DNA of 64,000 nt from Synergistaceae bacterium (GTDB lineage: Bacteria > Synergistota > Synergistia > Synergistales > Aminobacteriaceae). Positions 53,061 through 62,542 of this stretch are shown here, in pieces. The translations under genes and the position numbers were made by a program. The stretch spans positions 62,001 to 126,000 of the forward strand of contig JAFRAH010000006.1 of assembly GCA_017405525.1 (NCBI GenBank). The letters run 5' to 3'. The notes below the pieces were generated by a model, which was given only the letters and a program-made list of their open reading frames with translations, was not told the origin of the DNA and made no database searches. Each line of letters starts with the position of its first letter. Position 1 is the stretch's first letter.

Positions 53061-54317
53061 ATGCCGGCAATAAGCGCACCACGAGGGACAAGAGACATTC
53101 TTCCTTCCGAGTCGTGGAAGTGGTCATATATCGTTCAGACAGCATCAAAGGCAATGAAGGACTTCGGATTCAGTGAGATACACCTTCCCATTTTTGAGCA
53201 CACTGAACTTTTCTCACGGGGAGTTGGCGAGACTACTGACATTGTCGAGAAGGAAATGTACACATTCAACGACAGGGGAGGAAGGAGCATCACCCTCCGG
53301 CCAGAAGCGACCGCCGGGGTAATGAGGGCAGCAATCGAGAACAACCTATGCGCACAAGGAGCAAGTGCCAAGCTCTGGAACTGGGGGCCAATGTTCCGGC
53401 ACGAACGACCACAGAAGGGACGTTACAGGCAGTTCTACCAGATTGATGCTGAATGTCTGGGGATTGCCGGGCCAATGGCTGACGTTGAGGTTATCGCCCT
53501 GAGCATTGAGATTTTCCGGCGGCTTGGCCTGAAGAACCTTGAGGTAGTCATCAACTCGGTAGGCTGTGAGAAATGCAGACCTGTTTACCGCCAGAAGCTG
53601 ATCGACTACTTCACTTCCCGGAAATCCGAACTCTGCGGGACATGTCTTGACCGTCTTGACCGCAACCCCCTCCGAATCCTCGACTGCAAGAACGAATCCT
53701 GCGGCCGTGTCTCAGACGGAGCACCCGACATCTTCGACTCACTCTGCGACGAATGCCGGGAACACTTCGCGGAGGTTAGGGCCGGGCTTGAACGTCTGGG
53801 CTTCACGTACACGCTCAACAAGAGACTTGTCAGGGGTCTGGACTACTACACCAAGACTGCCTACGAGATATTATCCGGCGACTTGGGGGCACAGAACGCA
53901 GTTGCCGGGGGAGGACGTTACGACAACCTTGCTTCAGCGATTGGCGGCGGGAAGATTCCGGGCGTTGGGTTTGCGTGCGGGCTTGACCGTGTGGCTCTCG
54001 TCATGGAGGAACAGGGCTGCTCGTTCGGGAATATGCCGGGCGTTAGTGTGTACGTAGCGGCACTCGGTGATGACGTGAGGGGAGCTGTTCAGGCACTGAC
54101 CTATGAGCTGAGGAAGGCCGGAATTTCTGCGGAATGCGACACGTCAGGAAGGAGCTTCAAGGCTCAGATGAAGAGTGCGGGGACTTGCAGGTTTGCGTGC
54201 ATCATTGGTGCTGACGAGGCGGCGAATGACACAGTGTCGGTGAAGGACATGGAGGACGGCTCACAGGTAAGTATTCCGGCAGGTGAGGCAGTGAGTTACC
54301 TGAAGGGAAGAATATAG
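53061..54317 (+). CDS. hisS: Histidyl-tRNA synthetase
   Basis: The roughly 418-residue class II synthetase has SAPRGTRDILPSE, RPEATAGVMRA, GPMFRHERPQKGRYRQFYQID (motif 2), RGLDYYTKTAYEI (His A) and GGGRYDNLASAIGGGKIPGVGFACGLDRV (His B/motif 3). ATG 53061 follows AAGGAG. It attaches histidine to tRNA-His. The stop is ATA TAG. Confidence 0.97.
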   Translation: MPAISAPRGTRDILPSESWKWSYIVQTASKAMKDFGFSEIHLPIFEHTELFSRGVGETTDIVEKEMYTFNDRGGRSITLRPEATAGVMRAAIENNLCAQGASAKLWNWGPMFRHERPQKGRYRQFYQIDAECLGIAGPMADVEVIALSIEIFRRLGLKNLEVVINSVGCEKCRPVYRQKLIDYFTSRKSELCGTCLDRLDRNPLRILDCKNESCGRVSDGAPDIFDSLCDECREHFAEVRAGLERLGFTYTLNKRLVRGLDYYTKTAYEILSGDLGAQNAVAGGGRYDNLASAIGGGKIPGVGFACGLDRVALVMEEQGCSFGNMPGVSVYVAALGDDVRGAVQALTYELRKAGISAECDTSGRSFKAQMKSAGTCRFACIIGADEAANDTVSVKDMEDGSQVSIPAGEAVSYLKGRI

Positions 54318-54343
54318 AGAGCAAAAAACTCAACAAAAACTCA

Positions 54344-54380
54344 ACAAAAACCCCCGGCCATGTATCAGACTGGGGGATTT
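54344..54380. terminator. Hairpin between hisS and speE (convergent genes)
   Basis: CCCCC and GGGGG arms with A-rich left flank and ATTTTCTTT right flank, preceded by the direct repeat ACTCAACAAAAA twice at 54328-54350. On the minus strand it is followed by TTTTTG and closes the speE transcript. Confidence 0.7.
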
Positions 54381-54384
54381 TCTT

Positions 54385-55236
54385 TCACTGTATGAGCTCC
54401 TCAAGGAATGGCGGCAAAATGAAACTTGCCCGGTGTATCTCGTTCGTGTAGTATCGCGTGGGCTTGACCGTCCTCACTGGCACGGAAGGATCTTCACGCA
54501 TTGAGGCAACCCCGTACGTCCACATTCCTGAAGGGTACGTAGGCACTGCCCCCCAGTACATTCGGACAACGGGAAAGACCTTCCGCATCTCACGGATTGC
54601 CTGACGCATCAACGCAGTATCAGTGAATGGCGACTCTGTGAGTTCCGAGAGCATGGCCGAGTCCGTCATCACTCGCTTAACGTCCCCGTAAAATCCCGAC
54701 TGGAACAACCCCGCCGCAAAGTCCACAGGGTCAGTGCTGTCGACGATAACGACATCATAGCGTTCACTGGTCTCACGAATGAACTTCATTGCGTCCATGC
54801 ACCTGACATCAGCCCGTGAATCACTGAACGAGCAGCCCGCAAAAGGCAAGTACTTCTTCGAGGCTTCTATCACTCTCTCGTCAATGTCAATCAATGTGCA
54901 TCTCTTCACGCATTCATGTTTGAGGACTTCCCTCATTATTGCCCCGTCGCCTCCGCCAATGATGAGGACGTTCTCAGGTTTTGGGTGAGCACAAAGCGGA
55001 ACATGAGCCATCATCTCGGAGTAAGTGAACTCGTCCTTCTCCGTGAGCTGATAGGCACCGTCAAGCATCATCACCCGGCCATACTGGAACGTGTCCGCAA
55101 TAAGGAGCTCCTGATAGGGCGTTCTCTCTGAGTGGACGCACTCCTTGACCCTCATTGAGAGCTTGAGGTTGTCGGTACTGAACTCACTAAGCCAGAGTTC
55201 ATTCTTGCGCTTGGGGCGGGTAACGTACTCAGTCAT
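54385..55236 (-). CDS. speE: Spermidine synthase (polyamine aminopropyltransferase)
   Basis: The 283-residue protein has MMLDGAYQLTEKDEFTYSEMM, NVLIIGGGDGAIMREVLKHE (SAM site), DIDERVIEASKKYLP and DVVIVDSTDPVDFAAGLF, the SpeE signature with catalytic Asp. It transfers aminopropyl from decarboxylated SAM to putrescine. It overlaps the flavodiiron gene stop by four bases (ATGA) and ends the minus-strand run. Confidence 0.95.
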   Translation of the reverse strand: MTEYVTRPKRKNELWLSEFSTDNLKLSMRVKECVHSERTPYQELLIADTFQYGRVMMLDGAYQLTEKDEFTYSEMMAHVPLCAHPKPENVLIIGGGDGAIMREVLKHECVKRCTLIDIDERVIEASKKYLPFAGCSFSDSRADVRCMDAMKFIRETSERYDVVIVDSTDPVDFAAGLFQSGFYGDVKRVMTDSAMLSELTESPFTDTALMRQAIREMRKVFPVVRMYWGAVPTYPSGMWTYGVASMREDPSVPVRTVKPTRYYTNEIHRASFILPPFLEELIQ

Positions 55237-56423
55237 TCGAGGGCTTCCCCTAAGTTTTTGCCGAGCTCTGAGAGTTTCGCGAGGTCTTCAGGAGTTGGCG
55301 AGGTGTAGACTTCAACCTCCGGGCCTATGAGTTCGAGCTTGCTTTTTGCCGCGTAATCTTGGAGTGCCGTCAATGCTCCCTTGCTCCACGTGTAACTTCC
55401 TGCAAGGCCGATAAACTTGTTCTTTGGCATACGGCTGAGGAGCTTTGAGCACAACGCTTCCATCGGGGGGAAAAGCTGGGTGTTGTACGTGCAGGCCATG
55501 AGAGCAAACGCCCGGAACTTCCAGATGTCCCGCAGAATGTATGACGCGTCAGTCCGTGAAACGTCATAGAGCCTTACGTCCTTGATTTTCGCCTCACTTA
55601 GGCCAGAGCAGACAGCCTCAGCCATTCGCCGGGTATTTCCGTACATTGAGCCGTAAACTACAACAGCTCCCTTCTCGCCTTCGTACCTGCTCCACTTGTC
55701 ATAGAGTGAGATTACCTGCTTAATGTCCTTCCTGAAGAGCGTACCGTGTGAGGGGAATATGTTAGTGATTGGGAGGCCGCCCAACTTCTTCAAGGCAACC
55801 TGCACAATGTTCGAGTATTTCCCGACTATGCAGGCATAATACCTTAGCATCTCGTCCTGCCAGCGTTCAGGGTTCTTCTCGTCGTCGAATATCCCTCCCT
55901 CATGAGCACCGAAGCCCCCGAATGAGTCGTTCGAGAAGAGAACGCCCGTTGTTGTGTCGAACGTAACCATGCTTTCAGGCCAGTGCAGCATCGGGACGGT
56001 GAAGAAGCGCAATACATGGCCGCCAAGGTCGAGGGTGTCGCCGTCCTTCACGCTGATTGTGTCTTCAGTGATTCCGTGATAGCCCTTGAGCATGGGGAGG
56101 GTCTTTGCGTTGCCTATGAACTTCAGGGAGGGCCATATGCCTTTGAGCTGTGCGATCAACCCGGCATGGTCGGGCTCCATGTGGTTGACGACGAGGTAGT
56201 TCAGCGTCCTGCCTCCGAGTGCCTGAGTGAGCTTGCTGATGTATTCGTCATGATAGGGGCCTTTCACTGTGTCGATTGCGGCGGTTGCTGTCGTGCCTAT
56301 TACCGCGTATGAATTGTATGCGACACCCTGCGGAAGAGGCCAGAGGGACTCGAACAAGTCAGTCTCATGGTCATTAACGCCGAGCCAGTAAGTTTCTTTA
56401 TTGGCAAGTATGGGTTTATACAT
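55233..56423 (-). CDS. Flavodiiron protein (FprA-type O2/NO reductase)
   Basis: The 396-residue protein combines a metallo-beta-lactamase domain, with the diiron ligands in NHMEPDHAG, HWPESMV and PSHGTLF, and a C-terminal flavodoxin domain (AVVVYGSMYGNTRRMAEAV; LAGSYTWSKGAL). It reduces O2 to water or NO to N2O, protecting strict anaerobes. No rubredoxin domain is fused. It is coupled to speE, an arrangement I do not associate with a known pathway. Confidence 0.95.
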   Translation of the reverse strand: MYKPILANKETYWLGVNDHETDLFESLWPLPQGVAYNSYAVIGTTATAAIDTVKGPYHDEYISKLTQALGGRTLNYLVVNHMEPDHAGLIAQLKGIWPSLKFIGNAKTLPMLKGYHGITEDTISVKDGDTLDLGGHVLRFFTVPMLHWPESMVTFDTTTGVLFSNDSFGGFGAHEGGIFDDEKNPERWQDEMLRYYACIVGKYSNIVQVALKKLGGLPITNIFPSHGTLFRKDIKQVISLYDKWSRYEGEKGAVVVYGSMYGNTRRMAEAVCSGLSEAKIKDVRLYDVSRTDASYILRDIWKFRAFALMACTYNTQLFPPMEALCSKLLSRMPKNKFIGLAGSYTWSKGALTALQDYAAKSKLELIGPEVEVYTSPTPEDLAKLSELGKNLGEALE

Positions 56424-56492
56424 TTCTGAATTTTCCTCCTTTGTGGGATTTTTTCGTGAGTGTCATTGTATCATGCCTGATTTGTGAATATC

Positions 56493-58847
56493 CTACTTGA
56501 ACTCAACTATAGTAACTCCGTATCCTCCCTCGCCCTCACTCCCAAGCCTGAAGCTCTTCACGTACTGAAGCCTCGAACACAGCGCATGAACTTCACGCCT
56601 GAGTATTCCCTCACCCCGTCCGTGAATCACCGTAACTACAGAGTGGTTTGACCGATATGCCCGATCCAGGTAGTTCTCGACCAGTGGCATGGCCTCAGCA
56701 ACAAGCATTCCCCTGACCATGATCGAGGAAGGGACACTGTCAGGTCTCGGAAGTCTCGTAGTGTCTTGCGGGGGTGTGGCAACCTGAGCCTTCTTGTCGG
56801 TGGCTATGAGCTGGCTCAACGGGACATCAATACTCATCGGCCCGGCTGTCATGTATGCGCGTCCGTTGCGTATCTCGTTGATGATGCCAACAATCCCGCT
56901 CCCTGCTACCATCGCAGTAACTCCCGGTGCGGGCTCAAAGGGCTTGGGGCTGTTCTCGATCTCACGTTCAGTGCGTTTCTGGTGTCGTTTGTCGATTGCT
57001 CCCCGTAACGTCCTGAGCTCCCTTCGTTTAACGTTGTAGCCACGTCTCGCCATGTCCCGCGCTGTCTCCTCCATGCTCCTGATTATGTCCTTCGAGGTCT
57101 CTTCTGCCTGGGCAATGAACTTCTCGGCCTTCCTGTCTGCCGCCTGCATGATTTTGTCCCTCTGGTAGTCTATCTCCTTCACGCGGCTCTGGTATGTCCT
57201 CCTCAAGTCCTCAGCCTCCTTCATGGCCGAATGCACTTCACGTTCTGCCGTGTCGAGTGCTGCCCTTCGTTCGTTGAGCTCGCTCATGATGTCCTCTGCC
57301 GTAACCTCACGGGAGTCAAGCTCACCCTGCGCAAGTTCAAGGACGCTTTCAGGCATACCGTAACGCCGGGCAATGAGCAACGCGCTGCTTCGTCCTGGTA
57401 TTCCCATCAAGAGCCTGTAGGTTGGTTCAAGCCTCTCAATGTTGAACTCCATGCTTGCGGTCTCTACTCCTTCAGTAATGAGGGCATATTGCTTCACGGG
57501 GTTGTGATGTGTCGTTGCGAGGGTGATACAGCCTTTCTCCTTGAGGGTCTGGAGGATCGCCACACCCAACGCCGCGCCTTCATGCGGATCTGTACCTGCT
57601 CCGAGCTCGTCAAGAAGTATCAGTGATGAGGCTGTAGATTCCTTGAGGATGTGAATGATTTTCTGGAGGTGTGCGCTGAACGTCGATAGGTTCTGCTCTA
57701 TGCTCTGTTCGTCGCCAATGTCGGCATAAATTGCGTCGAACGTCCCGATCAGCGTCCCGTCCCTTGCAGGCAGGGGCAGACCTAGCCACGCCATAGCCAC
57801 GAGTACCCCGGCAGTCTTGAGGGTTACGGTCTTTCCGCCAGTGTTCGAGCCTGTGATTACGAGGGTGCTGAACTTTTCCCCGCACTCGAACGTTACGGGT
57901 ACGGCCTTGTCTTTCAGCATGGGATGACGGGCATCAATGAGTCTGAAAACTTTTTGCCCCGTGAGCTCAGGAATGACCCAGTGCTTGTTGCGTATGAGGT
58001 CATCACAGACACAGAGAAGGTCTAGAGTACCTATGACCCTTTCAGCGTTGATGATGGCGTTTTCGCGGGACAATATGCTTCGTGTGAGGGCTAAGAGTAT
58101 TAGGCGTTCCTCGTCCTGTTCGTCCTTCGTGCGGATGATGAGGCTGTTGTTGACGCGGCTTAAGGCTTTGGGCTCCATGTATACGGAGTTCCCGGAGGCT
58201 GAACGCTCGACAGCAAGCCCGGGGAATCTGTTGATGTACTCCTGACGAACGAGCACCAGAAACCTGCCATCACGCCACGACAATGAACGCTCCTGAAGCA
58301 TGTTGCTGGTGTCCGGGTCCTCAAAGAGTTTTTGCGCAAGTCTCCTGCCTGTCTTCTTGAGGGTTTCGAGTTCCCCGCGAATGTCCCGCAGCTTAGGCGA
58401 TGCGTTGTCCGAGAGCCTCCCGGAGTCCTCAACGACATTCAGCGCGTCAATCTCTGGGGTGAAGTCCCCTAATCCCCGTCTCAGCCTGTCGATGCTCCCA
58501 TAGTTCCCGGAAATCCCAGCAAGCCCCTCGCGTATATGCCTCGCACACTGGAGGACTGCCCTGACCCGCAAGAGCTCTGAGCCTGAGAGTATGCCGCTCC
58601 TTTTTGCGTTCACGAACATGGGGGATACTGCCTCAAGCCCGGCGTTGAACGAGAACTCGCCGTTGTGGTCGGTCAAGTCGAGCCATTCACGGAGGAGTCT
58701 TTCGCGTTCCTTGAGGGTGTCGTAATCCTCAGCAGGCTTCAATGAGGCCAAAATTAACTCCCCTAATCCGCCGCGCAGTCTTTCACGGAAGGGGAGCAAA
58801 TTTTTTTCCAGCTCTAATATGTCTGAAACACTCTGTGAGATTCTCAT
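56493..58847 (-). CDS. mutS2: Endonuclease MutS2
   Basis: The 784-residue protein lacks the mismatch-binding domain I and has Walker A LVITGSNTGGKTVTLKTAG, Walker B SSLILLDELGAGTDPHEGAAL, TTHHNPVKQYA, a long coiled coil (RRAALDTAEREVHSAMKEAED) and a C-terminal Smr domain with VTVIHGRGEGILRREV. MutS2 suppresses recombination or rescues collided ribosomes. The length is normal for the family. The gene lies four bases after cvpA. Confidence 0.96.
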   Translation of the reverse strand: MRISQSVSDILELEKNLLPFRERLRGGLGELILASLKPAEDYDTLKERERLLREWLDLTDHNGEFSFNAGLEAVSPMFVNAKRSGILSGSELLRVRAVLQCARHIREGLAGISGNYGSIDRLRRGLGDFTPEIDALNVVEDSGRLSDNASPKLRDIRGELETLKKTGRRLAQKLFEDPDTSNMLQERSLSWRDGRFLVLVRQEYINRFPGLAVERSASGNSVYMEPKALSRVNNSLIIRTKDEQDEERLILLALTRSILSRENAIINAERVIGTLDLLCVCDDLIRNKHWVIPELTGQKVFRLIDARHPMLKDKAVPVTFECGEKFSTLVITGSNTGGKTVTLKTAGVLVAMAWLGLPLPARDGTLIGTFDAIYADIGDEQSIEQNLSTFSAHLQKIIHILKESTASSLILLDELGAGTDPHEGAALGVAILQTLKEKGCITLATTHHNPVKQYALITEGVETASMEFNIERLEPTYRLLMGIPGRSSALLIARRYGMPESVLELAQGELDSREVTAEDIMSELNERRAALDTAEREVHSAMKEAEDLRRTYQSRVKEIDYQRDKIMQAADRKAEKFIAQAEETSKDIIRSMEETARDMARRGYNVKRRELRTLRGAIDKRHQKRTEREIENSPKPFEPAPGVTAMVAGSGIVGIINEIRNGRAYMTAGPMSIDVPLSQLIATDKKAQVATPPQDTTRLPRPDSVPSSIMVRGMLVAEAMPLVENYLDRAYRSNHSVVTVIHGRGEGILRREVHALCSRLQYVKSFRLGSEGEGGYGVTIVEFK

Positions 58848-58851
58848 CCGG

Positions 58852-59379
58852 CTAATTTCCGCCCGTCAGTGCCGTGAAGTCGATTATCCCGCGTTCCTGA
58901 AGCAAGTCGCGTATGTGAGGCCACACGTAAGATGCTCCCTTCATGCTCCAGCTATCATTCATCCACTCAGTAGGTACGAACTTCGGGAATGTCGAGAGGA
59001 GGGCATATACTATCAGGACGATGAAGCAGGTTTTCAGGAAGCCGACGATCATACCGAAAATGTGATCCGTAACTGAGAGCTTGGTAACCTTCACGAGCAA
59101 TGACAGAATGAACCCTACCACTGCAAATATTATCTCTACCCCAAAGAATATTGAGACCGAACAAATCAGTGATAGAAGCGTCCTGTCAAAGGCAGGGTTA
59201 TTGATGTAGCGTGAGGCAAGTTCTACGGCAGGGTCAAGGAAATTCCATGCGCAGAAGGTGCTCACGAAGAAGCCAACAAGCCCGATAACTTCCCCTGAAA
59301 ATCCATTGACCAAGCCACGGTAGAGAAAGAATATCAGGATTACGCCAAAAATTGCATCAACGATTAAAGCAGTATTCAT
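58852..59379 (-). CDS. CvpA-family membrane protein
   Basis: The 175-residue protein with four membrane segments begins LIVDAIFGVILIFFLYRGLVNGFSGEVIGLVGFFVS, the standard CvpA N-terminal pattern, and ends in an acidic/aromatic tail. It is often adjacent to mutS2, as here, and belongs to envelope homeostasis. The stop AAT TAG is four bases ahead of the mutS2 ATG. Confidence 0.85.
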   Translation of the reverse strand: MNTALIVDAIFGVILIFFLYRGLVNGFSGEVIGLVGFFVSTFCAWNFLDPAVELASRYINNPAFDRTLLSLICSVSIFFGVEIIFAVVGFILSLLVKVTKLSVTDHIFGMIVGFLKTCFIVLIVYALLSTFPKFVPTEWMNDSWSMKGASYVWPHIRDLLQERGIIDFTALTGGN

Positions 59380-59403
59380 AGAAGTATCTTCATTCCTTTC
59401 TAT

Positions 59404-60030
59404 TTAGCTCACTCCCTGAGGAGCACGGTAATACGAAATCTTGAGCTCCATAGGGCTGACAGCAAGACTAACCTTTTCCCCAGCAATCTCACACAACGAA
59501 ACTATATCCGGCCTCACCTGAAGCATTCCGGGAATGTCCAGTGCTGTACGTTCCGGGTCATCAGAGATCACGGAGGCATCATCATTCCCCTCAAGCCACG
59601 AGAGAACTTCAGCGTGTGAGTATTCCCCGGCCTCAAGGAAGCCATCACATGACGCATAGACCCAGCCATGACCGGCATAAATCACCGTCAGGATTTTGCG
59701 CCCCGCCCTGTCATTCTTCCTGTGGGTGAAGGCCAGCATGTCGAGTGCTGAGACGGGAATAACCTTTGCCCCCGAAGCATAGGCAAGCCCCGAAGCATAG
59801 GCTGCCCCGACACGTATACCCGTGAAGTAACCCGGCCCGTTCGTGATGGCTATGTAGTCGAGTTCAGGCCACGAGAGACTTGCGGCATTCATGAGGCGTT
59901 CACACATTCGGGGAAGCTCTGAGGTCTGCCTCCTCCCTAAGTCCTCCTGTTCATGGCCGGAGATTACACCGTCAAGCATTAAGGCGGCTCCTGTTAGTTT
60001 CAGGCAGCAGTCAATCGCAAGAATATTCAC
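59404..60030 (-). CDS. tsaB: tRNA threonylcarbamoyladenosine biosynthesis protein TsaB
   Basis: The 208-residue protein has ILAIDCCLKLTGAALM, DYIAITNGPGYFTGIRVGAAYASGLAYA and VIPVSALDMLA, typical of TsaB (YeaZ) with an ASKHA fold. It stabilises the TsaD-TsaE complex that makes t6A at A37 of ANN-decoding tRNAs. It overlaps tsaE by four bases. TsaD is elsewhere. Confidence 0.93.
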   Translation of the reverse strand: MNILAIDCCLKLTGAALMLDGVISGHEQEDLGRRQTSELPRMCERLMNAASLSWPELDYIAITNGPGYFTGIRVGAAYASGLAYASGAKVIPVSALDMLAFTHRKNDRAGRKILTVIYAGHGWVYASCDGFLEAGEYSHAEVLSWLEGNDDASVISDDPERTALDIPGMLQVRPDIVSLCEIAGEKVSLAVSPMELKISYYRAPQGVS

Positions 60031-60488
60031 AGCCTCTTGATGACCTCCTCAGATTTCGCACCGTAAGCAGAGATTCTTATCTCACGTTCAGCCTCATTCA
60101 GTGCGGTAAAATATACCCTCACAACGTCATCAACGGGAGGATTAGCCCAGCGTTCCGGCCACTCCACAAAAAGGACTGCATCATCAGCCCCGGCGTATTC
60201 GTCAAGCCCAAGTGCACAGACACCTTCAGGGTCAAGCCTGTATAGGTCGGCGTGAATGATGTATATTCCTGTTCCTGATGTGTATTCGTTGATGAGTGTG
60301 AATGACGGACTTCGGACCCCGGTAATCCCGAATGCCTCAGCAGCACCCCGAACTAGTACGGTCTTTCCTGCCCCCAAGTCGCCATAGAGCAGGACAGTAA
60401 CGCCGGGCATTAAGGCATCACCCAGAGAATGGCCGAACTTCCGGGTGTCGTCCTCAGAGTGTGAGACGAAAATTTTTGCGTCATTCAT
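60027..60488 (-). CDS. tsaE: tRNA threonylcarbamoyladenosine biosynthesis ATPase TsaE
   Basis: The 153-residue P-loop protein has LLYGDLGAGKTVLVRGAAEAFGI (Walker A), GVRSPSFTLINEYTSG, IIHADLYRLDP and VLFVEWPERW. ATG 60488 gives the family N-terminus, and the upstream open frame is unrelated. It supports t6A synthesis with TsaB/TsaD. It overlaps the 60481-60744 gene by eight bases. Confidence 0.94.
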   Translation of the reverse strand: MNDAKIFVSHSEDDTRKFGHSLGDALMPGVTVLLYGDLGAGKTVLVRGAAEAFGITGVRSPSFTLINEYTSGTGIYIIHADLYRLDPEGVCALGLDEYAGADDAVLFVEWPERWANPPVDDVVRVYFTALNEAEREIRISAYGAKSEEVIKRL

Positions 60489-60744
60489 GGGGCTGTGAGT
60501 TCCTGCGTTTCTCGGCACGGTGCTTGACGACTGCACGGAAGACCACACACGACACGCAGAATATTACGGCGAAAAGTACGGCACGGGGTATCTCTATGTC
60601 TGCCCCGGTTGAGCGGCTTATCCCGAATATGAACGCTATGGCCATCCCGAAACTCAATATGCTCATGAACAGACCCTTGCGGCGAATCTTCTCGGTCTTC
60701 TCGATTTCAGCGTCCCAGTCTACACGCTTTCGTTCAGTCCTCAT
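60481..60744 (-). CDS. Small membrane protein with two TM segments, unknown
   Basis: The 87-residue protein has a basic N-terminus (TERKRVDWDAEIEKTEKIRRK), two membrane segments (MSILSFGMAIAFIFGI; AVLFAVIFCVSCVVFRAVV) and a basic tail. It overlaps nnrD upstream (ATGA) and tsaE downstream, so it is clearly translated within the operon. No family was recognised. Confidence 0.7.
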   Translation of the reverse strand: MRTERKRVDWDAEIEKTEKIRRKGLFMSILSFGMAIAFIFGISRSTGADIEIPRAVLFAVIFCVSCVVFRAVVKHRAEKRRNSQPHE

Positions 60745-61577
60745 TTTCCGGCTCTCAACCCGTGGATTACTTTCCTTATTGTTCCGGCAATCTCTGAGGC
60801 AAGTATCCCGTCAATCCCATCACGTGCTAGGACTTGACCAGCGAGGCCATGAACTGACGCTCCCAGTACTGCCGCATCAAACGCCTCAAGCCCTCCCGCA
60901 AGGAACGCACCGATACAGCCCGAAAGTACATCACCAGAGCCCGGAACTGAGAGCTCAGGCCCTCCGTAGGGTATCTCGGCGAACTTTTCCCCGGAGGCAA
61001 TCAGAGTGTGATGACCCTTCAGGACGACACAGCCCCAGCGTTCGGACAACTCACGCACTGCACCGGGACGGTCAGACCTCACGGCTTCGGCAGGAATCCC
61101 AAGCAGTCGCCCGGCTTCCCCTTCATGTGGTGTCATCACTGAGTCTTTACGGGGCTTAAGGTCATCCTTCGACACAGCAAGAGCATTCAGGCCATCACCG
61201 TCAACAAGGATTTTCTCCGGCCATTCGCGCCACATTCTGGACGTGAATATCTCGGCGGCAACACTTCGGTCAAGTCCGGGGCCAATAACTAGGGCATCAA
61301 TATTCTTCTGCGAGAGTGCAAGCTCCTTCCACCTGAAAGTGTCATCATCGAAACAGTAAATCACTTCAGGAAGACGGGAAGCGCAAGCCTCACATACCTT
61401 CTGTATTGAGAGGAGGGTAACGACACCCGCGCCAGCCCTTAACGCTCCCAATGCGCTCAATGCAGGAGCACCCGGATAACGCACCGAGCCTCCCGCGATG
61501 AGTACCCTTCCCCTGTTGCCCTTGTGCATATCTTCAGGACGCGGGGGCAGTAACTTCTTGAGTTCTTCAGCCTTCAT
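60741..61577 (-). CDS. nnrD: ADP-dependent NAD(P)H-hydrate dehydratase NnrD (single domain)
   Basis: The 278-residue ribokinase-like protein has RGRVLIAGGSVRYPGAPALSALGALRAGAG, VIGPGLDR, ILVDGDGLNAL, MTPHEGEAGRLLG and GGPELSVPGSGDVLSGCIGAFLAGG, the YjeF C-terminal-domain signature. It repairs hydrated NAD(P)H. The usual N-terminal epimerase domain (NnrE) is absent; fused bifunctional forms are about 500 residues. It starts directly after the dehydrogenase stop. Confidence 0.92.
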   Translation of the reverse strand: MKAEELKKLLPPRPEDMHKGNRGRVLIAGGSVRYPGAPALSALGALRAGAGVVTLLSIQKVCEACASRLPEVIYCFDDDTFRWKELALSQKNIDALVIGPGLDRSVAAEIFTSRMWREWPEKILVDGDGLNALAVSKDDLKPRKDSVMTPHEGEAGRLLGIPAEAVRSDRPGAVRELSERWGCVVLKGHHTLIASGEKFAEIPYGGPELSVPGSGDVLSGCIGAFLAGGLEAFDAAVLGASVHGLAGQVLARDGIDGILASEIAGTIRKVIHGLRAGK

Positions 61578-62537
61578 TTACACCCTCACCATCTGGGGCG
61601 GTTCTTTCCCGGCAAATACGGCCTCAATGTTGCGGATCACCATAAAGCCCATCTCCTTGCGTGTCCCGAATGTCGCTGTCCCTATGTGTGGCAGCAATAC
61701 CACGTTCTGAAGTGCCTTGAGTTCGGGCAGTACGTCGGGTTCATTCTCGTAGACATCAAGCCCAGCCCCGGCAATAACCTTCCTGCTCAGGGCATCAGCT
61801 AGTGCCTTCTCGTCAACTACTGGGCCTCTTGACGTGTTGATGAGGATTGCGTCAGGCTTCATTTTTGCGAGCTCCTTTGCACCTATCATGTGTCGTGTCG
61901 CGTCTGTAAGTGGCACATGGAGGCTCACGAAGTCCGAACGTTCGAGCAACTCCTCAAGGCTTGTCCTCTGTGCTCCGACTGACTCAAGGTGAAGTGAGTT
62001 GCTCCTGCTGTAGTAGAGCACCTTCATGTTGAAGCCACGTGCTGCCTTGATGCCGAAGTTTGCGCCTATACGTCCCGCGCCGATTATGCCGACTGTTCTG
62101 CCAGTGATGTCATAGCCGAGCATGTATTTGGGTGCCCAGAGGAATGAGCCGGTACGAACTATGTTGTCGCACTCGATTACCCGCCGAGCACACGCGAACA
62201 TTAACGTGAACGCCGTATCTGCCGTAGCATCCGTGAGAACGTCGGGGGTGTTGGTTACGTAGATACCCTTTGCCTTTGCCGCCTGAATGTCTATGTTGTT
62301 GAAGCCTACTCCGTAATTCGCTATGAGCTTGAGGTCAGGCCCGGCCATGCTGATTAGTTCCGCGTCTATGGGGTCATTCAGCATTGTGATCACTGCCGCG
62401 TAATTCTTGAAGGCGTTGATGAGTTCCTCACGTGTCGCGAGCCTCTCCTCATGGTTCACGTCATATTCGCAGATATTTCCGAGCATCTTCATCACGGAAG
62501 CCTGAAGCATTCTTGTTACGTATACTTTCTTGTTCAT
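61578..62537 (-). CDS. D-2-hydroxyacid dehydrogenase, glyoxylate/hydroxypyruvate reductase-like
   Basis: The 319-residue protein has the NAD(P) site TVGIIGAGRIGANFGIKA, VSLHVPLTDATRHMIG, LINTSRGPVVDEKAL, GLDVYENEPDVLPEL, and the catalytic His in VLLPHIGTATFGTR with Arg/Glu expected earlier. It should reduce 2-oxo acids such as glyoxylate or hydroxypyruvate. ATG 62537 gives MNKKVYVTRML. Its stop abuts the nnrD start. Confidence 0.9.
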   Translation of the reverse strand: MNKKVYVTRMLQASVMKMLGNICEYDVNHEERLATREELINAFKNYAAVITMLNDPIDAELISMAGPDLKLIANYGVGFNNIDIQAAKAKGIYVTNTPDVLTDATADTAFTLMFACARRVIECDNIVRTGSFLWAPKYMLGYDITGRTVGIIGAGRIGANFGIKAARGFNMKVLYYSRSNSLHLESVGAQRTSLEELLERSDFVSLHVPLTDATRHMIGAKELAKMKPDAILINTSRGPVVDEKALADALSRKVIAGAGLDVYENEPDVLPELKALQNVVLLPHIGTATFGTRKEMGFMVIRNIEAVFAGKEPPQMVRV

Positions 62538-62542
62538 GGTGA

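Noticed and set aside
51841-53154. Longer N-terminus for the EpsG-like protein starting at 53154
   Set aside because: The extension overlaps hisS and is not membrane-like; GTG 52956 has GGGAGGAG at good spacing.
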